A DNA stretch of 64,000 nucleotides from Spisula solida (taxonomy: Eukaryota; Mollusca; Bivalvia; Venerida; Mactridae). The stretch spans positions 17,831,501-17,895,500 of the forward strand of contig OX365944.1 of assembly GCA_947247005.1 (NCBI GenBank). Direction: 5' to 3'. Numbering within the stretch: position 1 is the stretch's first letter; the number at the start of each line of letters is the position of its first letter. The notes under the pieces are model-generated. The model had not been told where the DNA came from and ran no database searches. It saw only the letters and a list, made by a program, of their open reading frames with translations. Positions 13,195-24,641 of the stretch are shown piece by piece. A program made the translations under genes and the position numbers.

Positions 13195-15705
13195 GGGCCT
13201 GTTTGTACAGAAGGTATATATCGAATGTCAATGTAAGAGCTAGGTCTGCATTCGGACCTGGTTTTGCATTCGATATAGGTATATATCGAATTATTGTTTC
13301 CGAGGTTTAGTGGTTAAAGCACTTTTCTTCTAATCTGGCGACCCGGGTAAAGGCACTCATTTGTACTCCATATTTCAACAGAACGCAGACTGGCAAATAG
13401 AGGCTATGCCCGATGTAAAAAAATGTCGCTCTCAGAGCTGATTTGCATTCGGTCTGCACTAGGTCTGCACTCTGACTGCATTCGGACCTTGGTGTGCATT
13501 AGATATCGGAATATATTGAATGTCGATCTCAGAGCGGGATCATTATTCAAACATTGGTCTGCATTAGCCTTCGAGATAAATGGAATGTCGATGTCAGGCC
13601 TAGTTCTGTATTCAAACTCAGCTCGGTATTCAACGGCCATATATTGCGAATGTCGATGTCAGAGCCGGGTCTGTATTCAAACGCAGCTGAGTATTCAACG
13701 GTCTGATATTGCGAATGACGATCTCAGAACTGGGTCGGTATTCGATAGTAGGTCTGTACACGCCGTCGGTATACAACAAATGTCGATCTCAGACTCTGTA
13801 TTCAACCCGAGACCTGCATTCACCGGCCCTATATTGGGAATGTCGATCTCGGAGCTGGATCGACTTTCGACCCTTTGTCTTGATTAGCCGGCTGTATACA
13901 CTGAATGTCGATGACATAGCTGGATCTGTATTCCAACTAAGATCTGTATTCACCATCCTTATTTAGCAAAGTTGATCTCATATCTGGACCGGTATTCGAC
14001 CGCAGGTCTGTATTCGACGTCAGTATGCATCGAATGTCAGAGATGGCTCTTTATACAAACGCAGCTCGGTATTCACCAACCTTATTTAGCGAATGTCGAT
14101 CTCAGAGCCGGATCGGTATTCGATCCTAGGTCTGTATTCGATGTCGGTTTACATCGAATGTCGATGTAAGACTTGGATCAGTATTCAAACTCAAATCTGT
14201 ATTCACCAACCACAATTCGCGAATGTCGATCTCAGAGCTGGGTCGGTATTGGATCCTAGGTCTGTATTCACCGTGGGTATACCTCGAATGTCCATGTCAG
14301 ACCTGGCTCTGTATTCAAACTCAGATACGTATTCACGCACCTTATATTGCGAATGTCGATGTGAGAGCTTGATCGGTATTCGATTCTAGGTCTGTATACG
14401 CTGTCGGTTCATATCGAATGCCGATATCAGAGCTGGCTCTGTATTCAAACTCAGATCTGTATTCACCAACCACATTTCGCGAATGTCGATCTCAGAGCTG
14501 GGTCGGTATACGGTCCTAGGTCTGTATTCGCCGTGGGTATACATCGAATGTCGATGTCAGGCCTGGCTCTGTATTCAAACTCATATATGTATTCACGCAC
14601 CTTATATTGCGAATGTCGATCTCAGAGCTGGGTCGGTATTTGATCCTAGGTCTGTATTCGCCGTCCGTATACATCGAATGCCGATGTCAGACCTGGCTCT
14701 GTATTCAAACTCAGATATGTATTCACGCACCTTATATTGCGAATGTCGATCTCAGACCTGGGTCGGTATTGGATCCTAGGTCTGTATTCGCCCTCGGTTT
14801 ACATCGAACGTCGATGTCAGACCTGGCTCTGTATTCAAACCCAGATATGTATTCACTTACTTTATATTGCAAATGTCGATCTCAGAGCTGGGTCGGTATT
14901 CGATCCTAGGTCTGTATTCGCCGTGGGTATACATTGAATGTCGATGTCAGACCTGGGTCTGTATTCAAACTCAGGTCTGTATTCACAGGCCTTATTTTGC
15001 GATTGTTGATGTCAGAGCTGGGTCGGTATTCGATCCTAGGTCTGTATTCGCCGTGGGTATACATTGAATGTCGATGTCAGACCTAGGACTGTATTCAAAC
15101 TCAGGTCTGTATTCACAGGCCTTATTTTGCGAATGTTGATATCAGAGCTGGGTCGGTATTCGATCCTAGGTCTGTATTCGCCAGCGGTATACGTCGATTG
15201 TCGATGTCAGAGCTGGGTCGGTATTCGATCCTAGGTCTGTATTCGCCGTCGGAATACATTGATTGTCGATGTCAGAGCTGGGTCGGTATTCGGTCCTTGG
15301 TCTGTATTCGCCCTCGGTTTACATCGAACGTCGATGTCAGACCTAGCTCTGTATTCAAACTCAGATCTGTATTCACTTACCTTATATTGCGAATGTCGAT
15401 CTCGGAGCTGGGTCGGTATTCGATCCTAGGTCTGTATTCGCCCTCGGTTTACATCGAATGTCGATGTCAGACCTGGCTCTGTATTCAAACTCAGATCTGT
15501 ATTCACCCACCTAATTTTGTGAATGTCGATGTCAGAGCTGGGTCGGTATTCGATCCTATGTCTGTATTCGCCCTCGGTTTACATCGAATGTCGATGTCAG
15601 ACCTGGCTCTGTATTCAAACTCAGATCTGTATTCACCAACCACATTTTGTGAATGTCGATCTCAGAGCTGGGTCGGTATTCGATCCTAGGTCTGTATTCG
15701 TCATC
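13195..15705 (-). repeat. Right arm, inner tandem array (inverted 65-bp units)
   Basis: Reverse complement of the left-arm unit, seen as 'cgaatgtcgatctcagagct gggtcggtattcgatcctagg'. Units near 13195-14000 are degenerate and units from about 14090 are regular. Long plus-strand frames here (up to 163 residues at 15198-15689) come from the repeat having few stops in this orientation. Confidence 0.9.
13283..13350 (+). repeat. tRNA-Arg(UCU)-like SINE head
   Basis: The sequence has an A-box-like 'tagtggttaaagc', an anticodon-loop-like 'cttctaatctgg' as in tRNA-Arg(UCU), and a truncated B-box-like 'gcgacccgggt'. The T-arm and acceptor stem do not complete, so this is a tRNA-derived repeat and not a working tRNA gene. 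It is inserted among the degenerate innermost copies of the right arm. Confidence 0.4.
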
Positions 15706-16013
15706 GGTATATGCATTAAACTGTGGATACGTAGCAGTGACGTTTATTGTTAAGGCTTTATTACTTCCCTTTAAAATAAATTTTAAATAATCAATGAAAA
15801 CTATGGTAAATTTGCAATGTATTTAATTAGAACTCATTTATATTGGTCATTCACCATTAGTTTATAAATAAGAAATAAATAAAACGGTATGTATTGATGT
15901 TGCTTTTACAGATTTCATGCATTTAACAACAAATATAAAGCATGTAAAATACATTGTTTTCTTGGTTTCTGGCTGTCAATAATATTGCATCCCAGCTCGG
16001 TATTCCCCTCAAC
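15706..16013. repeat. Unique block inside the right arm
   Basis: This is the inverted partner of 6938-7245, nearly identical to it. It splits the right arm at the corresponding place, so the two arms were copied as whole compound units and not assembled separately. Confidence 0.9.
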
Positions 16014-18524
16014 GTATTTTGCGAATGACGAACTCCAGAGATGGATCTGTATTCACACTTGGGTCTGTATTCGCCGTCGGTAAATAATGATTGTCGAAGT
16101 CATAGTTGGGTCGGTATTGAATCCGAGGTCTGTATTCGCCGTCGGTTAACATCGAATAACGATGTCAGACCTGGCTCTGTATTCAAACTCATATCTGTAT
16201 TCGCCCACATTATGTTGTGAATGTCGATCTCAGAGCTGGGTCGGTATTCGATCCTAGGTCTGTATTCGCCGTCGGTATACATCGAATGTCGATGTCAGAG
16301 CTAGGTCGGTATTCGATCCTAGGTCTGTATTCGCCGTCGGAACACATTGATTGTCGATGTCAGAGCTGGGTCGGTATTCGATCCTATGTCTGTATTCGCC
16401 ATAGTTGTACATCGAATGTCGATGTCAGACCTGGCTCTGTATTCAAACTCGGATCTGTATTCACAGGCCTTATTTTGCGAATATCGATCTCAGAGCTGGG
16501 TCGGTATTCGGTCCTAGGTCTGTATTCGCCGTAGGTGTACATTGAATGACGATGTCAGACCTGGCTCTGTATTCAAACTCAGATCTGTATTCACAGGCAT
16601 TATTTTGCCAATGTCGATGTCAGAGCTGGGTCGGTATTCTGTCCTAGGTCTGTATTCGCCGTCGGTGTACATCGAATGACGATGTCAGACCTGGCTCTGT
16701 ATTCAAACTCAGATCTGTATTCATAGGCATTATTTTGCGAATGTCGATCTCAGAGCTGGGTCGGTATTCGATCGTAGGTCTGTATTCGCCGTCGCTGTAC
16801 ATCGAATGTCGATCTCAGAGCTGGGTCGGTATTCGATCCTAGGTCTGTATTCGCCGTCGCTATACATCGAATGTCGATGTCAGAGCTTGGTCGGTATTCG
16901 ATCCTATGTCTGTATTCGCCATAGTTGTACATCGAATGTCGATGTCAGACCTGGCTCTGTATTCAAACTCGGATCTGTATTCACAGGCCTTATTTTGCGA
17001 ATATCGATCTCAGAGCTGGGTCGGTATTCGGTCCTAGGTCTGTATTCGCCGTAGATGTACATCGAATGACGATGTCAGACCTGGCTCTGTATTCAAACTC
17101 AGATCTGTATTCATAGGCATTATTTTGCGAATATCGATCTCAGAGCTTGGTCTGTATTCGGTCCTAGGTCTGTATTCGCCGTAGGTGTACATTGAATGAC
17201 GATGTCAGACCTGGCTCTGTATTCAAACTCAGATCTGTATTCACAGGCATTATTTTGCCAATGTCGATCTCAGAGCTGGGTCGGTATTCGGTCCTAGGTC
17301 TGTATTCGCCGTCGGTGTACATCGAATGACGATGTCAGACCTGGCTCTGTATTCAAACTCAGATCTGTATTCATAGGCATTATTTTGCGAATGTCGATCT
17401 CAGAGCTGGGTCGGTATTCGGTCCTAGGCCTGTATTCGCCGTCGGTGTACATCGAATGACGATGTCAGACCTGGCTCTGTATTCAAACTCAGATCTGTAT
17501 TCATAGGCATTATTTTGCGCATGTCGATCTCAGAGCTGGGTCGGTATTCGATCCTAGGTCTGTATTCGCCGTCGGTGTACATCGAATGTCGATCTCAGAG
17601 CTGGGTCGGTATTCGATTCTAGGTCTGTATTCGCCGTCGCTATACATCGAATGTCGATGTCAGAGCTGGGTCGGTATTCGATCCTATGTCTGTATTCGCC
17701 ATAGTTGTACATCGAATGACGATGTCAGACCTGGCTCTGTATTCAAACTCAGATCTGTATTCACAGGCCTTATTTTGCGAATGTCGATCTCAGAGCTGGG
17801 TCGGAATTTGGTCCTAGGTCTGTATTCGCCGTAGGTGTACATCGAATGACGATGTCAGACCTGGGTCTGTATTCAAACTTAGGTCTGTATTCACAGGCCT
17901 TATTTTGCGAATGTCGATCTCAGAGCTGGGTCGGTATTCGGTCCTCGGTCTGTATTCGCCGTAGGTGTACATCGAATGACGATGTCAGACCTGGGTCTGT
18001 ATTCAAACTTAGGTCTGTATTCACAGGCCTTATTTTGCGAATGTTGATGTCAGAGCTGGGTCGGTATTCGATCCTAGGTCTGTATTCGCCGTCGCTATAC
18101 ATCGAATGTCGATGTCAGAGCTGGGTCGGTATTCGGTCCTAGGTCTGTATTCGCCGTCGGTGTACATCGAATGACGATGTCAGACCTGGCTCTGTATTCA
18201 AACTCAGATCTGTATTCATAGGCATTATTTTGCGAATGTCGATCTCAGAGCTGGGTCGGTATTCGGTCCTAGGTCTGTATTCGCCGTCGGTGTACATCGA
18301 ATGACGATGTCAGACCTGGCTCTGTATTCAAACTCAGATCTGTATTCACAGGCCTTTTTTTGCGAATGTCGATCTCAGAGCTGGATCTGTATTGGCCACT
18401 GGGTCTGTATTAGCTCACCTTATATTGCCAATGTCGATTTCAGAGCTGGATCTGTATTAGCACCTAGGTCTGTATTGAATGTCGATCTTCGATTAACGAT
18501 CTCAGAGCCAACTTCACACACCTT
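16014..18524 (-). repeat. Right arm, outer tandem array
   Basis: Inverted 130-bp pairs run to the outer end, where the last units match the first units of the left arm. This outer section is about 2.5 kb against 2.9 kb in the left arm, a difference of about three 130-bp pairs. Confidence 0.95.
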
Positions 18525-18531
18525 GTCAAAA
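18525..18531. repeat. Target-site duplication GTCAAAA, right copy
   Basis: Exact second copy of 4032-4038, directly following the right end of the foldback element. Confidence 0.85.
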
Positions 18532-18953
18532 ATTGATATTTTGAAGCTAGGAAAAGATTATTGTTCTAACAGAGATTTTTGTACGATGTTTAAAACGTCG
18601 TCGGGGTCGGAATCTTGCTGTGCAGAGTGCAACTGTGACGAACTCTGTGTGAGTTCCAAAACATGCTGTCCTGATGCCTTCAATCAATGGGATACGATTA
18701 CTGATACGCGGATGGCATTGTCGTGCTCTGATGGGTACCACAAAGGTGACTATTTTCAACAATACAGTCGGCCAATCGACGACGTTTTCTATTATATGAG
18801 AACTATCTGCTCTGATGGACGTCCTTGTGAAATTCCTGACAGAAACTCGACAGAATCGTTTGATGATATTGTTGTAGTATTTGATAAAACAACTGGAACA
18901 CCCTTCCGTAACAAGATGTGTGCAGAATGTAATGGAGTTCATGATTATATTAG
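18532..18953 (+). CDS. Receptor gene exon 1, second half: cysteine-rich somatomedin-B-like segment
   Basis: The frame continues that of 3946-4038 and encodes an extracellular region with the cysteine pattern DYCSNRDFC ... SCCAECNCDELC ... TCCPD. The dense CC and CxCD..C pattern followed by CCPD resembles somatomedin-B domains, small disulfide-knotted protein-binding modules. A second cysteine group (CSDGRPC, CAEC) and a possible glycosylation site (NST) follow. The exon ends at ATTAG|GTAATG, leaving two bases 'AG' that join the 'A' of the next exon to make arginine. The coding sequence begins only eight bases inside the right edge of the foldback insertion. The domain name is inferred from cysteine spacing. 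Confidence 0.8.
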
Positions 18954-18969
18954 GTAATGTTATTGTATT

Positions 18970-19245
18970 TTTATGCCCCCCATCTTTGATTAGGGGGTAT
19001 ATTGCTTTGCACATGTCTGTCGTATAAAATGGTTTCCGTTCAATAACTCAATTACCCTTTGACCTGGGATCTTCAAACTTCACACAGAGGTTGGTCAGCA
19101 ACAGTAGATGACCCCTATAGTTTTTGAGGTCAGTAGGTTAAAGGTCAAGGCCACTGTGACCTGCACCATTTCTTACTATTGGGCTGACATGGGGGCATAC
19201 GTGTTTTACAAATATCTCTTGTTAAATATAAGTGTGTCTGACCTG
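18970..19245. repeat. Dispersed repeat ('atgcccccc..gggggtata')
   Basis: Begins 'tatgccccccatctttgatta gggggtata' and carries 'aactcaattaccctttgacctgg', 'ggtcagtaggtta' and 'ctgcaccatttcttactatt' phrases. A shorter relative lies at 20328-20455 and related heads occur at 33830 and 63430. Non-coding. Confidence 0.65.
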
Positions 19246-19467
19246 TGCATATAGTATGCAAACTTCTGTCATTATATGATTATATGCGTTTTCGCGCCGT
19301 AGTAATGGTATGCCTTTTGGGTAAAAACTAGAATATTCATATAATGTTCCAATTCATATGCAGCACATATTTTGATTTAGACAACTCTCCTTTTTTCACA
19401 TTTAACCATTTTTCAAATGCAGTCTTGTATGGGAAGTTAGACCCAGGCTTCATCATGGATATCAACA

Positions 19468-21570
19468 TCAAGTTTGGAGACAATTTCCTGTTTTAGTCTT
19501 AATCAAATTGTGCCTACTAGACCCTCTTTCACAATCAACTGTAGACACAGGGGTTGCCAAGTATCTCATAAAAAACAGATAATTGGGGAAAAGTAACTTT
19601 TCAGTCAGGGCATACTGTATAACATCATCAACACTGTTTGACAGGGCCAACTTCCGTGTGTTGCTTTGAACAAAGTAAAAAAAAATCTAATATTTCAGAC
19701 CTGATGGTGGCATTGGGATCTGTTTTCATGCCAAATTCATTCATTGTCATTAAGTCAGCATCAATTCGGTCCAGTATTGTGGCATCAGCTATACTACCAA
19801 TATTTGCAGGGTTAAAAATCTCACATACTGCAGAAAGTACAGCACTGTCACACCTGTTGAATTAATACTCTTTTCAAGGTCGTCTATTAGTGAATTGCAG
19901 AACTTAGAACAAATGTCCTTAGCTTCTTTGCCCTGTTTAAAGGAATCCTTAATAATACGTGTTCTGAACTCAAACTCATAAACACCTTGAATGGTATCTG
20001 ATTCAACAGGTGACTGTGGTACTGACTGAACGAAAGATTGGAGGGTTTCACCTGAGCAGTCATGTAACTGTTTAATCTTTGTAACTGTGTGTTGTAGCAA
20101 AGGATACACAGTGGAGAAATTTATTCCTGATGCCTGATATGATTTAGAGAGGCGACAAAGATAATCCATTACATCAGCCACAAAATGAGCTGTGTACAAA
20201 AATTTATAGGTACTCAGACTTTACTTTGCACTACCATCAGCCAACAAAACAGACACTAGGCTACTGAAATTAACAAGAACGGCTTTCCGAAAGCCATCTG
20301 GTATGAAAAACTTGTTTGAGTTTTATTTTTATGCCCCCGTATCGATAGATCGGGAGGCATATAGTGATTCACCTGTCCGTCCGTTCGTCACCTTGACCTA
20401 ATTTTGGACTTAGACTGATTTATGGACAAGGCTTCCACAGGGGGCATAAGCGTTTATTGAACGCAGTCTGGTTTTATCTTGCTCCAAGATTTCTTGCATG
20501 GCTTCAAGCTGATTGGAATGCTTAGGTGAGTATTAAAAGTATTTGTAAAGAGCATTTACTATATCCTGGAATTTTACCAAGTACATGATTTTGTCAGCTG
20601 CGCCCCTAGAACTCAATGCAAGCCTATGAGCAATACAATGCACGGACATGGTACCTGGGCATTTTTCTTTGACTTTCTGGACCAAACCAGCTTTACAGCC
20701 AGTTATTACCGCAGTCCCATCAGTGGCAATACCACACAATTTAGACATATCTAGACCTCGTCGGGAAATAGTCTACAAGAAAATAAAAAATGTGCTGGGC
20801 AGTGGCTCCATTCGACAACTTCACAAGTCCCAAAAATCTACTTATTGGTCCCTTTCTCACTTGCAAGATAAACAATCAAATTCTGATTAACTGTTATGTC
20901 TGTCGATTCATCCAAAGTAACACTGAAAAAAGGGGGAGCCTTGGACACATTTAATAAGTTCATCATTTAGTACTTCGGCAATAATTCTTTCGAATTCCAC
21001 CACAGAAGTGTTATGTTCATATTTTGTTCGTTTGTCACACTGCAGGTTCAGGAGTTGGGAAGCACCCTGAAATAATAAAATATAAGTAGTCCATTAGCTT
21101 CAAACTATGTGTCAGACAGCTATTTTATGGAGAATTTGTCTGTTTTGATACCATCAGGATTGAGGGGATATAATTAGCAATAAATATAAGTAGTAGACCT
21201 TGTTTCTCATTTTTAACATGTGTGGCATGGTGTTCAATGTTATTTTTCTTCAATTTCCTTAAAAATGTTTTTCTGATTGTTATATTTGCTTCGGTCAATT
21301 AATGTAGAGACAATATGTAACAACAAGTTCGCACTGGTTGATAAAATTGGTAGTACCTAACCAAAACTTTACCTGCTCTTTTCACAAGTTGTTCAAATCA
21401 GTCATCAGACTGTTGGGAAGATCATGTTCAGCCATAAGCACCACATTTCTCATCGCACTGATGACAGCAGCCTCAGACAATAACAGTTGTTTCACACGAG
21501 CAGTCTCACACTCTTTGATCTTAGTCAGGATCTCAATGGCTCTCGTATGACTATTGTCTCCTGGAACCAA
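19468..21570 (-). pseudogene. Decayed hAT transposase inside receptor intron 1
   Basis: Minus-strand fragments follow hAT order. Near 20930-20870 there is TLDESTDITVNQNLIVYL, matching the first catalytic aspartate region. At 20748-20533 there is GIATDGTAVITGCKAGLV followed by SVHCIAHRLALSS, the classic hAT 'DGA.vM.G...HC.aHRL' block. At 20199-19789 there is a helical middle region, and at 19650-19468 there is LATPVSTVDCERGSSRHNLI, the C-terminal dimerisation motif. A fragment at 21570-21382 (cysteine- and leucine-rich) probably belongs upstream. Stops and frameshifts separate the pieces, and a dispersed repeat (20328-20455) interrupts it. It lies opposite to the receptor gene in its intron, so it is a dead insertion. 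Confidence 0.8.
20328..20455. repeat. Short dispersed repeat inside the hAT remnant
   Basis: Runs from 'atgcccccgtatcgatagatcggg' to 'ccacagggggcata', with 'cacctgtccgtccgttcgtc' between. The outer ends 'atgcccccgt' and 'gggggcat' are near-inverted, and the segment breaks the hAT coding remnant. Confidence 0.6.
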
Positions 21571-23218
21571 AGAAAGAAAGTAACATATAGAACAGTCCCA
21601 TGACAGGGTGATTAAAACTGATCAAGGCCTTTGCCTTGAGGGTGTGAGTGGGGTCTGAAGTTCGAAACCGGGTTACTGAATTTTTCTGAGATATGGCTTG
21701 TAAGAGAGAGATAAATCGTAGTGCCTTATCATGTTTTTTTTACCCATGAAATATTAGTGACAATATGTAACACTGAAAAGAACAAATGACGATAATTACA
21801 TGAAAACTACTAGTTGTCATTTGTGTTCCTACAATCTGCGACGAAGGTAACATCAGCATGAAATGGACGTGGCAAAATACCCATTACCGAACAGTAGAAC
21901 TGAAATATTCACCGACATCCAGTTTACCCCACCCACCCACTTTTAGCGATAATGTAATTTTGGCATGAATAATGCAATGCGAATATCAAAAGCCGTATTA
22001 ATACGTCAGTATCGCGTATGCCCTCCATGTCCTGCAACAACTGCTGGTAATCTTCGCCTAATTGATTCACACAAGTTAAACAGCACATACCTTGAAATAG
22101 CGTAGTCACGTCTAATGTCAAGACCTCGCGCCTAATGTTAAGAGTCTGTAATGCCTGAACGTTTCGTAGTTGACGTTAAAACTGACGTAAACGGCTATCT
22201 AGGACGTCCCACGTTTGTTCCATAGGAATGTATTCCAGGAAAAATGCTGGGTTATTGTAAAAACATCACAGTCCGACCACAATTACTTTTCACACGAGAA
22301 GAAGTCAAGTGCGACGTCATGCGGATACGCGGGTGATGTTAATGGATATAAACGCATCTGAACGAGTCCTATCCGATGAACTCCTAGTGTTATCTACGCG
22401 TTGAATTAATCTTGCTGTAGTGGATTTTAAAGCAAGAAAACGATTTTCCTATTTTTGTCGCGACATTTAAATTGCTTACATTTTCCAAATTCCCTTGTGA
22501 ATTCCACAAGTAACTGTAAATAAGTAAATTATGTTATGTTAGAAAGGTCCATTTGTACTAAAGTGGTCAGCTTTTGATGGTATCAAAACAAGAATTGGCT
22601 TTCGATATATTCATAAAGTAATTACATTCATAGACAACATCGTTAGAACTACCTCCATGCAAAATTCCATCGAAAGTGATCAACTAGTTAAACAGTTAAA
22701 CCATGAAATACATACCACTGTGACGGTGTCCAGTCAGTCACTGAGGTGCATTCAATAGAAACGACAATGCTATTCTGAACAAGAAAAAGTGATTTCACGC
22801 CGTATGGGTTTATTTTCCCATTCATTGACAGATATTTTAAATATTGATATCAAATTAAAGACGAAGCTCTCTAGTTTTTTATTAATATGTTAATATATTT
22901 AAAATAACACCAGTATTAATGAAATGTTTATTAAAAACAAACTGCACCTCAGTGAATATGTGATCAATTTTCAGTGTTATGAACCTTTCGAAGATATTAT
23001 AAATTTCATAAAAAAACCTTCAGTATGTAACTGCGCTTTTGTCGACCAGAAATACCTCATGGTGTAGGAGTACGGTGCGAATGGTGCGTCATACCATGCC
23101 TGGGCACATCGGAACAAAATCGGGATTTTTTCCGCTTCGGTAGGCGAGTTCGTAGCTAGATATATAATGTGACCATAATCATGGGAATATTTTGGAAAAT
23201 GAAAAAGTAATTCACTTT
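21571..23218. other. Intron sequence, no gene seen
   Basis: AT-rich sequence without recognisable exons. A stretch at about 21620-21690 ends in 'gaagttcgaaaccgggtt', reminiscent of a tRNA B box, so a SINE relic is possible. The minus-strand frame at 21924-22121 has no motif I recognise. Confidence 0.4.
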
Positions 23219-23490
23219 TTAGTCCCCTACCGGTTTTTGACCGGAGAGGACTGTATGTTTGCCCTCCGTTCGTCCGTCAGACAATCTGGATCCTGACATA
23301 ACTCAAACAGTTTCCAGGCTAGGTTTCTGAAACTCGGTATGTGGATAGGGGGCAATAAGGGGATAATGCACGTCTAAAATATTTGGATTCTGACAAATTG
23401 GGGTTGCTATGGCAACAGAAACATTGAAAATGGCCTCAAACCGGTAGGGGACTTCTGTATTGCTTGCAATTCTTAATTACTTGTTTTCAT
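23219..23490 (+). repeat. Dispersed repeat ('agtcccctaccggtttttgacc')
   Basis: Runs from 'agtcccctaccggttttt' through 'ccctccgttcgtccgtc' to 'aaccggtaggggacttctgtattgcttgcaattcttaa'. The first and last parts ('agtcccctaccggt' and 'accggtaggggact') are inverted repeats of each other. Other copies lie at 50140, 51955-52140, 62800-63010 and 63290-63345. Confidence 0.75.
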
Positions 23491-23569
23491 TGTAGCGTTT
23501 TTTCTTGACGTCAGTATATATACATACCAACATCGTTTTCGTCTCAATATTTCGAATGTTTCTTTACAT

Positions 23570-24608
23570 GCACCAATCCTTTTTTCAAGAGCAATATGCC
23601 TTTGAACAATAAATACTGTTTACAGGCACCAATCCTATTTCATGAGCAATATGCCTTTGAACAATATATACTGTTTACAGGCACCAATCATATTTCATGA
23701 GCAATATGCATTTGAACAATAAATACTGTTTACAGGCACCAATCCTATTTCATGAGCAATATGCCTTTGAACAATATATACTGTTTACAGGCACCAATCC
23801 TATTTCATGAGCAATATGCATTTGAACAATAAATACTGTTTACAGGCACCAATCCTATTTCATGAGCAATATGCCTTTGAACAATAAATACTGTTTACAG
23901 GCACCAATCCTATTTCATGAGCAATATGCCTTTGAACAATAAATACTGTTTACAGGCACCAATCCTATTTCATGAGCAAAATGCCTTTGAACAATATATA
24001 CTGTTTACAGGCACCAATCCTATTTCATGAGCAATATGCATTTGAACAATAAATACTGTTTACAGGCACCAATCCTGTTTCATGAGCAATATGCATTTGA
24101 ACAATAAATACTGTTTACAGGCACCAATCCTATTTCAAGAGCAATATGCCTTTGAACAATAAATACTGTTTACAGGCACCAATCCTATTTCATGAGCAAA
24201 ATGCCTTTGAACAATAAATACTGTTTACAGGCACCAATCCTATTTCATGAGCAATATGCATTTGAACAATAACTACTGTTTACAGGCACCAATCCTATTT
24301 CATGAGCAATATGCCTTTGAACAATAAATACTGTTTACAGGCACCAATCCTATTTCATGAGCAAGATGCATTTGAACAATAACTACTGTTTACAGGCACC
24401 AATCCTATTTCATGAGCAAAATGCCTTTGAACAATAAATACTGTTTACAGGCACCAATCCTATTTCATGAGCAATATGCATTTGAACAATAACTACTGTT
24501 TACAGGCACCAATCCTATTTCATGAGCAATATGCCTTTGAACAATAAATACTGTTTACAGGCACCAATCCTATTTCATGAGCAAGATGCCTTTGGACAAT
24601 AAATACTG
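23570..24608 (+). repeat. 55-bp tandem array before exon 2
   Basis: About 19 copies of a 55-bp unit reading 'caccaatcctatttcatgag caatatgcctttgaacaata aatactgtttacagg'. Point variants ('atgcattt', 'caagatgc', 'aactactg', 'atatactg') are shared between alternating copies, so it probably grew by duplicating pairs of units. Each unit contains 'ctgtttacag|g', which looks like a 3' splice site, and the array ends about 33 bases before exon 2. No spacers exist, so it is not a CRISPR array. Confidence 0.95.
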
Positions 24609-24641
24609 TGTAATAATTGATGTGTAGCTCTTCTATTTCAG

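Larger units (their letters stand above)
4039..18524. mobile_element. 14.5 kb foldback element, arms made of inverted tandem arrays
   Basis: The left arm (4039 to about 8890) and right arm (about 13195-18524) are reverse complements. They start with the same sequence at both outer ends (AAGGTGTGTGAAGTTGGC) and are bounded by the 7-bp direct repeat GTCAAAA. Each arm is a tandem array of a 65-bp unit arranged as 130-bp pairs and interrupted by the same 310-bp unique block. The spacer (about 8890-13195) holds a different tandem array and AT-rich sequence but no transposase. Long inverted ends built from tandem repeats, with short target duplications, are the definition of foldback elements such as FB of Drosophila, TU of sea urchin and Galileo. 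The 7-bp duplication fits Galileo better than the 8-9 bp of Mutator-like elements, but that relationship is only a suggestion. The element interrupts the first coding exon of the receptor gene. Confidence 0.9.

Noticed and set aside
13283..13350. Functional tRNA-Arg gene
   Set aside because: The T-arm and acceptor stem do not form and the B box is incomplete; a SINE-derived relic is more likely.
13423..18142. Plus-strand frames up to 163 residues in the right arm
   Set aside because: Same satellite read in the inverted arm; openness is a property of the repeat unit.
23570..24608. CRISPR-like regular array
   Set aside because: The 55-bp units are contiguous with no unique spacers, and the organism is eukaryotic.
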